Positions 57,460 through 64,000 of a stretch of 64,000 bases of DNA are shown here, in pieces. Location: assembly GCF_020497125.1 (NCBI RefSeq), contig NC_059072.1, positions 305,058,781 through 305,122,780 on the forward strand. Reading direction: 5' to 3'. Below the pieces are notes generated by a model that had not been told where the DNA came from, made no database searches, and worked only from the letters and a program-made list of their open reading frames with translations. The stretch is from Mauremys mutica (taxonomy: Eukaryota; Chordata; Testudines; Geoemydidae). Position 1 is the first letter of the stretch. Every line of letters begins with the position of its first letter. The translations under genes and the position numbers were made by a program.

Positions 57460-57990
57460 TCTATAAACATAAGATCTCAGCTGCTGGTTCCACATAGTCA
57501 GGCTTGATGGCTGGAGCAGAGGTTGAAGCTAGGTGTAAGGTCGGGACTGGGACAAGGGAAGCACTGAAACTGGTGTCCAAGGGCAGGCTGTGACTCAGAA
57601 CCGAGGTCAGCCAACCCAGGATTGTATCCGGAATCCAGATGTAGGCCAAAGCTGGTTGGGAGTGAGTCCAACTGTCGGGAACAGGAGGTGGGTGCAGGAG
57701 GTGGAGCAGCTCAATAATTGGGCTGGAGCAAGGTCAGAATAGGCCATGAACCAGGAGGAACAGTTAACTTGCAGCTCTGTGTTGGTGAAATACCAGAGCC
57801 TGGGGTCATCTGACCCGGGTTCTGCTTACGGATAGGCTGCTTCCACATGCCTGAGGGCTGAGTCACTGCAGGCTCTGTTGGAGGAATAAGTCAGTGCAGC
57901 TGAGTTGCTGCTGCATACCTGGGTGATGACTCTGTGTGTCATGGCAGCTGAGTGGGCAGCCCTGGTCTGGCTGCGGGTTTGCCTCATATA
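57460..57990 (-). mobile_element. Possible LTR fragment
   Basis: GC-balanced, with runs such as GGAGGTGGGTGCAGGAGGTGG and AACCGAGGTCAGCC, that resemble Gypsy-type LTR leader sequence read on the minus strand. No ends or poly(A) signal located, so the call is weak. Confidence 0.25.
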
Positions 57991-58799
57991 AGGTACTACA
58001 GATATGCAGACATAATTTAAATAATGTGGGTTACAAGATCATAGTATTTTGGGAATCACTAATGCTAGAAAAAATGACTATAAATCATTGGAAGTCTTGA
58101 ATTCTAAATTTTTCAGTAGAGCAGAGCCCTCGTTAGTTTACAAAGTATCATGCTTTGAATTGCTACTGGTTTCTCAAATGTGGTCTGTAATAGCTTGTAG
58201 TTTTGCCTAATACCCTGAGCCAATTTGCTGTTGCAACTCATTGATTCGGGTAGTTAATCTTGGGGAATTCTGTGCTATCAGTCTGTAGGACGCTTTCCAG
58301 CACATCCCAGTATGGCCCTGATGTACCTGACATTTTGTCTTGTCTAAAAGGTCCATAGATCCATCAGTGGCCTCTCATTCTGCATATAGCTACATAGGCA
58401 GAGCTAGATCTTTAAGTCAGTGATTGGGGAAGTCATGACATGACTGAAGAGCCCACTAGGTTTCTGTTCTCTCTCCATAGTTGCGGGAAGGTTTATTGGA
58501 ATTCCTGATGGAGAGCAAAAGTGTTTTTAAAAAAAAGATTTTGGCCATAAATTTGTTTCTGTAGCTGTGTTTCTGGTCCTCCCCTGCATAGGGATTTAAG
58601 GGTCCAGTTCCTCTGTTGAGACACCATTAGAGGGGCCCCTGCCAGTGTGCTGGGAACAGGTCAGAAAGAAGGGAGAAGCATGAATATATGCTGTCTGCTG
58701 CACCCCACTTGTGGAATGCCTGCATTGGAGATCTCTGTGTACCTCAGCAGATCCAGGTTGGGCAGAGACCTTCATGGAGTTGGTCTCCTGAGCTAGGAT

Positions 58800-60240
58800 C
58801 AACAAATCCAGACCATCAGGAAATTGGGTCAATAGAACCACTCCTGCTTCCTAAGGGGGAAGGTTTATACTCCATTTTCCCCTTTGATTTAAGAAGAAAT
58901 CATGAGGTGGCAGTGTTGTGCTGGACCTAAAGCATCTCCAGTTCCTGAGAGAGCCCAGATTCAACATGGAAACACTGAAGTTCAGCTTGGTGGCAATCAG
59001 CAAGGGGAAATTAAGTTATTAATTACTTGAAAGATGTGTACCTTCACATCCCTAGAATTTCACTGCAAATTTCTGTATTTTACCTTTTAGATCCCAGCAC
59101 TTCAAATGCATTGTTGTCATTTAGCCTTGCCACCTCCCCTTCCCCAAGGTATTTACAAAGTTACCCATTGTCCTAGTAGCTGCCCTCAGACAGGAAGCGG
59201 GAGGGGGTTTAACTCTGTCCATTCCTTGATGTCTTGAAAAGGGCTCTGTCCAAAGACAAATTGGTACAAAGCACTTCAAGGCTAATTGTTAACTTAGAGG
59301 ACCACGGTTTCATTCTAAATTGGGAAAAGAGCAAACTGGACCCTACACTCAGATAGCTCACCTAGGGTTGGAAATTGACATGCTTCCACAGATTTTGTTT
59401 CTCGAGAGACAGAAAAAATGTCAGATGGGTCAGCAGCCTCTGGGATATTACAGTCCACTCCCTGATGTAATTAGTGGGGATGGTCTTGACCTATGTAGAC
59501 ACAACAATGAGCCCGAGTGCACATGAGACCTCTCCAGTCATTTCTGTTGTCCCTATCTCCTCACACCAGTTCGTCCTACCGGGAGAGTACAATTTCCTCA
59601 GAGTCTAATAACCTCTTTGAGGTAATGGCTCACTCATAATTTCAAGAAGGGATTTCCCTTACCTGAGTTGGGCAAGAATAGTGCTTACTACTGATACCCA
59701 CCTCAGAGGATGGGGAGCTCATGTGAAGATGAATTTAGTACCAGGCACTTGACAGAGCAAGAGGAGAAGCAGTCTATTATTGTTTTATTGTAGTGATTAG
59801 ATGCCCCAGCCATGGGCCAGAACCCCACTGTGCTAGGCACTGTACAAACTAAACTATGGTTAGAGCTCAGAGCAATTCACTATAGACTCAGGATCCTCTC
59901 TTCATGGATTGACAATGCCCACATCCTAATCATGATTGACAACACCAATGCAGTGTTCTATATCAACAAACAGGGTGGGATAAGGCCACCAACCCTACAA
60001 AAGGAAGCCGACCTTCTGATGTTCTGGGCAGGGGAAACTCTAATCTCTTTTTGCTCTATATATTCAAGGCAGAAAAAAACAAACATTATGGCAAACTGGC
60101 TGGGCAGGGAACAGCTAGATCACGTGGAGTGGAGTCTTCATTTAGAAGTGTTTTAGTTACTAATGATGAAATTTGGGGTCCTGCTGGTAGATCTGTTTGC
60201 ATCACATTTGAAGTGCAACATCCCTCCTCCTTTTTCTCGT
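58800..60240 (+). pseudogene. DIRS RT and RNase H relic (second element)
   Basis: Fragments read LLPKGEGLYSIFPFDLRRNH, then in another frame ESPDSTWKH, FTKLPIVLVAALRQEAGG, and IAHLGLEIDML near 59340. The RNase H part has LTTDTHLRGWGAH near 59685, LELRAIHYRL near 59860, and MIDNTNAVFYINKQGGIRPP near 59940. The last keeps the DNT Asp that the first DIRS element lost. Frameshifts and stops throughout. Confidence 0.75.
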
Positions 60241-60345
60241 GAAAGGGTGAGCCAAGAGTAGTAGGCACATGCTTTCTTCCATTTGACTCAAGAAAGCAGC
60301 TCTGGCATATACTGGATAAAGAAGCCCACTTTATCTTTATCTGTC

Positions 60346-61577
60346 TGTAAGAGACTCACCCCTCCGGCGCCTCCTGCTGCTCTCTTCTGGAAATTAGCTC
60401 ATCCAGCCTCCAGAGCACCCCCTGCAGGCTGGTGTCTTGCTGCCAGTTGGCCCCCATGTCCCTCCCAGACCCGTTATCTGGGGTGCTGTCCCCTGGCCGT
60501 ACACCCCTCAGTCTCATGGTCTCCCCTCTCCAGGGAACCACCACCCACTATCCCCACCTCACCTCAGTATAAGGCTACTGCCAGTCATCGTCTAGCCCCC
60601 ACGCCCTGGGGCAGACTGCAGTATCAGCCTACTCATCACCAGCAAGGTTGGGTTTGGACCTGCTGCCTTTGCCTACCCCTGGGCTACCCTCTGCAACCCC
60701 CAGTACCCATTGGCCTTCTGCTAGGCCGCAGCCAGGGGCTTTCCAGGCTGGAGCTCCCCAGCTCCTCTGCCTTTCTCCAGTCCTGCTCCACTCAAGTCCC
60801 TCCCTCTCAGAAGCTAGAGGGAGTCTGCTTGAGCTTTAGCCTAAAAGCCCCTTTATAGGGCCAGCTGCAGCCTGATTGGGGTGTGGCCCAGCTGCGGCTG
60901 TTTCCCCAATCAACAGGGCCGGTGCAACCATTTAAGCGACCTAGGCAGTCGCCTAGGGCGCTAGGATTTGGGGGGGGGGCGGCATTTTCTTCGGCAGCGA
61001 CCGCGGTGGCCGGATCTTCGGCCGCCCCGGTCGCTTCCAGCATTTAGGCGGAGGGAGCTGGGGCAGGGGAGCGCAGGGAGGGCTGCCTGCAGCAAGTGTG
61101 TGGGGGGACGGCACGTAGGGGAACTCCCCGCCCCAGCTCACCCCTGCCCCGTCTCCTCCCCAAGCACGCCGTGGCTGCTTCACTTCTCCCGCCTCCCAGG
61201 CTTGCGGCGCCCTAAGCTGATTGGCGCCGCAAGCCTGGGAGGCCGGAGAAGTGAAGCAGTGATGGCGTGCTCGGGGTGGAGGCGGAGCAGGGGTGAGCTA
61301 GGGTGCGGGGGGTGCTTCAGGGCGGAGGGGGGGAGCTGCCACAAGGGGGGCGCCTCAGGGCGGAGTGGGGAAGCTGCCGCGGGGCGGGCGCCTCAGGGCG
61401 GGGGCTTGGGGACGGGGGAGGGCGCAAGGTGGAAGTTTTGCCTTAGGCGCGAAACATCCTTGCACCAGCCCTACCAATCAGCCTAGGGTTTTCTCTCTCA
61501 GCCCCCACCCTCTCCAAGGGCTGGCTTTTAACCCCTTCTTAGCCGGAGCAGGGTGACCACCCCGCTACACTGTCACA
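60346..61577 (-). mobile_element. Gypsy-type LTR, minus strand, split by a hAT
   Basis: On the minus strand it begins TGTGACAGTGTAGCGGGG at 61577, has CCTATAAAGGGGCTTTTAGG (a TATA box) at about 60860-60840, and ends near GGGTGAGTCTCTTACA at 60346. A hAT sits at 60914-61473 between two LTR halves. No target duplication was resolved. Open frames up to 191 codons here are compositional. Confidence 0.7.
60914..61473. mobile_element. GC-rich hAT MITE nested in the LTR
   Basis: Ends CAGGGCCGGTGCAACC and CTTGCACCAGCCCTA are inverted. The flanks CCAATCAA and CCAATCAG match in 7 of 8. Core has CTTCGGCAGCGACC and an inverted CGCCGGGAG-type pair around GCTTGCGGCGCC (about 61200-61235). Frames in this region are not genes. 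Confidence 0.88.
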
Positions 61578-61860
61578 TACAGGTTTTTCAAACGTCTAAT
61601 GCTCTATTCTTTTTCTACCATCCAGCAGTTAAAGGAAAGAACCTCAAAATCTTCCATTTCAGGGTGGTTGAGATGGTGCACACATGAAGCATGCAAGTCC
61701 AAGAGCCTCTCCCCCAACTGGCCTCAAAGCCCACTCACTAAGAGCAGCAGGAGCCTCCGAATCTGCAGGGCAGACACCTGGTTATTCATACCTTCTCAAC
61801 ATTTTACTAGGAGGAAGCTGCCTTTGATAGCAGGTTGCTTGCAGAATTAGAGAAGGAACT
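61578..61860 (+). pseudogene. DIRS tyrosine recombinase C-terminal relic (second element)
   Basis: One frame (61599-61850) reads SKSSISGWLRWCTHEACKS and CRADTWLFIPSQHFTRRK. The neighbouring frame reads PTGLKAHSLRAAGASES, which carries the HxxR motif intact. A frameshift therefore lies between the HxxR and the final His/Tyr block. The 5' half of the recombinase is lost at the LTR insertion. Confidence 0.65.
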
Positions 61861-62039
61861 TAAAACCTTGTATATAGTTCTGTTAGGTTAATCTTCCTTG
61901 AGACAAACTGCTATAAAAATCCCATTGGTTAATGGGTTTGTGGACCTTGTATATGAAAGACAATAGGAACATTTATTTATTCCTTTCTCTGAGTTAAAAG
62001 TCCACAGATCTTGTTATACCAATATAATAAAAACCATCA
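61861..62039. other. Unassigned sequence after the second DIRS element
   Basis: This may hold the DIRS 3' end, but no inverted partner was found. Confidence 0.3.
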
Positions 62040-62169
62040 GGATCTTACTAAGAGGGATAAGGCAAAGATGCCACATTTATTGTAAATATAATAATAAGGC
62101 AAAAGATAAAAATAAACAATGTTGTTTGACCACTTATTCCTATTACTACTTATTCCTTACACACACACA

Positions 62170-62203
<34 letters not shown>

Positions 62204-63380
62204 CAAGTTCTGTATAGGTGTTATAGTTACCAGCCTAGAAGTTGCTCATGCCAAGGTATCTTGGTCATGAGGATGGAGCCGAGTCTGTCAGATGCACCTG
62301 ATGCTCCTGGAGGCCGGCAGCAGAACCAGAGACTCAAAGTCCTCAGTCTTTGGAGTTCATTCTTATAGGAATTAATTCCTATGTTAGTCTATGAGAGCTG
62401 TTTCATCCTGCTATTGCTGACTCAATCAGCAGATGGCACATTCCTGGTGGCTCCACATTGTCTAAAGTGGCACATTCCTGGTGGCTTCACATTGTCCAAC
62501 GTTTGTGTTTCTCATCCTTCCAGGTGATGGGGTGGATCCCAGTTTACTCTACGGGGGTTGTCTGGTGGTCCACTTGACACATTCTTCGGCCGATGGATAC
62601 TCCCTTTCTAGGCTGGCACCTCCCTAACCATTCATGCACATCAAGCATTCATCAACATACATTCCATATTGTAACCATATTTTAATTTACTGTCTCCACC
62701 ACTTTTGGGATGTGTGTTAATTCCTATGAGATTCCCGGCCCTGTAATCACAGATGATGGGAGACTGTTTGTTTACATTGTATCAGTTACAGCTTAAGGCT
62801 AGCATAGTGTTTACTTCAAGAACAAAGTCAATTAACTTGCTTGTAAGTTTTACATAGTAATAGAGTATCTTTCAGAGGACAAATACAATCAATGTTTTCT
62901 GCAGACAGGAGCTTACAAGTTTTAACAGAAGAACTAAAAGATTTTTGTACTTGGTGAAACTGGGGGGTCACTGTCACTTGGGGGGAATCACTGTTAGTAC
63001 CTTCTTTAATATCCCTACAATCTGACCCTCCCTTTATATGAAGCATTTATTTGACCAGTAGGATAAAAATTCCTGCTAGGTTTGTTCAAATTTTGGTCAA
63101 TTAAGTTATGCTGTGCAATAGGAATTCATTGTTTATTGCTATAGAGTGTATAAACTTATTAACAAGTTTTAATCCACATGGGGGATTATCCTTTTCTAAG
63201 GAAGCTGTGTTAGCTGGTGTGTTAGCCCTCCCTTATCAGTGAGTGACAGGTCTAATTCTGCCTATGTAGCTGCAGGCATGCTGAAAGGCAGTTGGACCTT
63301 ATAACTCAGAGAAAGGAAATATTTGTTTAATCAAAATAAATTTTCCTGGTCCATATACTGGCGCCACTGATGGAACAGAG
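62040..63380 (-). mobile_element. Possible LTR-retrotransposon fragment, minus strand
   Basis: Texture and words such as GAGGCCGGCAGCAGAACC and TATCAGTGAGTGACAGG suggest LTR or ERV non-coding sequence, but no TG...CA ends, poly(A) context or coding frame confirm it. A direct repeat GGCACATTCCTGGTGGCT-CACATTGTC occurs twice at about 62435-62500. Confidence 0.25.
62158..62201. repeat. Microsatellite (AC)n(TC)n
   Basis: ACACAC passes directly to CTCTCT over 44 bases. Confidence 0.9.
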
Positions 63381-64000
63381 CCTCTTCTGTTTGGTGTGTC
63401 TATGCACCCTTCTCTGTTTCTGCACTTTCAGCAATAATGAGGGTATATTTTACCATCCATAATTTAATGGCGCTGTGATGAAAGTAAACTCTGCTTCCCA
63501 TTCTGACTTTCCTATTATACATCCTATTCTACCAACCTCTTGCTCTACTCACTGTTATTAAAATAATTGAGGGCAAATTCTCTAAGCTCATTTTGTAGTC
63601 ACAGTAACCTTGCAAATTAAGTTTTAAATTTAATTACACAATTTGACCCTTATACTCCTCTTCCCTCCCCTCCCCTTCCCCCCCTCCCCCCGGTTGCTGT
63701 GTAGTTTTCTTTTCCTTGAGCTGTGCGATTACTGGAACTGAAATTTGGCTCTGTCGTCCCAACTCAGATATATTTTCTCATATATATTTTCTATTTGTTT
63801 TTGATTTATTTTAATTAATCACTCTCACCATTAATGAGTGCTCTGAAATATTAAATTTTAGACAGCCCTTACTGGACATGAATGTCATATCTTCAACTCC
63901 AGTTTGAAGAGGGAACTGAGGATATTTTATATGAAGACATTAATTATGGTTCCCAAGTATCATTTCAAAGTGCTGATAAAAAGAGTGAGGAGATGGAGAA
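63381..64000. other. Intron sequence without a gene
   Basis: A C-rich tract lies at about 63655-63692. Nothing else recognised, and no second LRR exon is visible before the window ends. Confidence 0.4.

Larger units (their letters stand above)
58440..61860 (+). mobile_element. Second DIRS-type element, interrupted by an LTR
   Basis: In order on the plus strand are an RT relic (58800-59460), RNase H (59680-60240) and the C-terminal part of a tyrosine recombinase (61578-61860). A minus-strand LTR at about 60346-61577 splits it, and that LTR holds a hAT. The coding order RT-RH-YR is DIRS. Both outer edges are uncertain. A short dispersed repeat (59765-59850, CCCACTGTGCTAGGCACTG) has inserted within the RNase H region. 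Confidence 0.75.

Noticed and set aside
60283..60858. 191-codon Pro/Ser-rich frame
   Set aside because: It lies within the minus-strand Gypsy-type LTR, which has TATA and TGTGACA landmarks.

Overview
This is a vertebrate genomic window that lies almost entirely inside introns of one protein-coding gene. The only host exon I can support is a 145-bp plus-strand exon at 50773-50917. It has a polypyrimidine tract and AG acceptor, a GTAAGT donor, and 47 full codons of leucine-rich repeats that resemble the LRCH family. LRCH1 is the best guess by recall, with LRCH2 the main alternative. Everything else is intron sequence filled with transposable-element relics.

The repeat set points to a turtle, probably a hidden-necked (cryptodire) species. 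It includes a Pol III tRNA-derived SINE of the cryptodire type at about 48.13 kb and several 3' ends of CR1 LINEs. It also has Penelope-like elements with a GIY-YIG domain, DIRS elements with RNase H and tyrosine recombinase, Gypsy-type LTR elements, and many hAT and PIF/Harbinger MITEs with visible target-site duplications.

Layout: 1-5.6 kb has CR1 ORF1 and RT relics, a minus-strand LTR, and a pogo-like element with a hAT nested in it. 9.1-14.1 kb is a foldback hAT split by a Gypsy element, whose gag is split in turn by a solo LTR with a perfect 5-bp duplication. 14.2-22 kb has hAT, CR1, Harbinger and pogo-like relics. 26-38 kb has MITEs, LTR pieces, an old L2-like RT relic and two long hATs. 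39-41.9 kb is a dense hAT cluster. 45.4-48.5 kb has a solo ERV-type LTR and a hAT holding a CR1 and a SINE. 49.3-50.9 kb has a Penelope tail, a TG/CA palindrome, a MITE and the host exon. 51.1-53.8 kb is a DIRS element and 54.6-56.1 kb a Penelope-like element. 56.6-62 kb has a hAT and a second DIRS element interrupted by an LTR that itself carries a hAT.

No element looks intact or active: every coding relic has stops, frameshifts or lost catalytic residues. I see no rRNA gene, functional tRNA gene, CRISPR array or bacterial feature, and no convincing new biological system. The most unusual structures are the foldback hAT with transposase C-termini in both arms, the CTTCGGCGGC-type motif arrays shared by hAT MITEs with different ends, and the multi-level nests that give a relative order of insertion.
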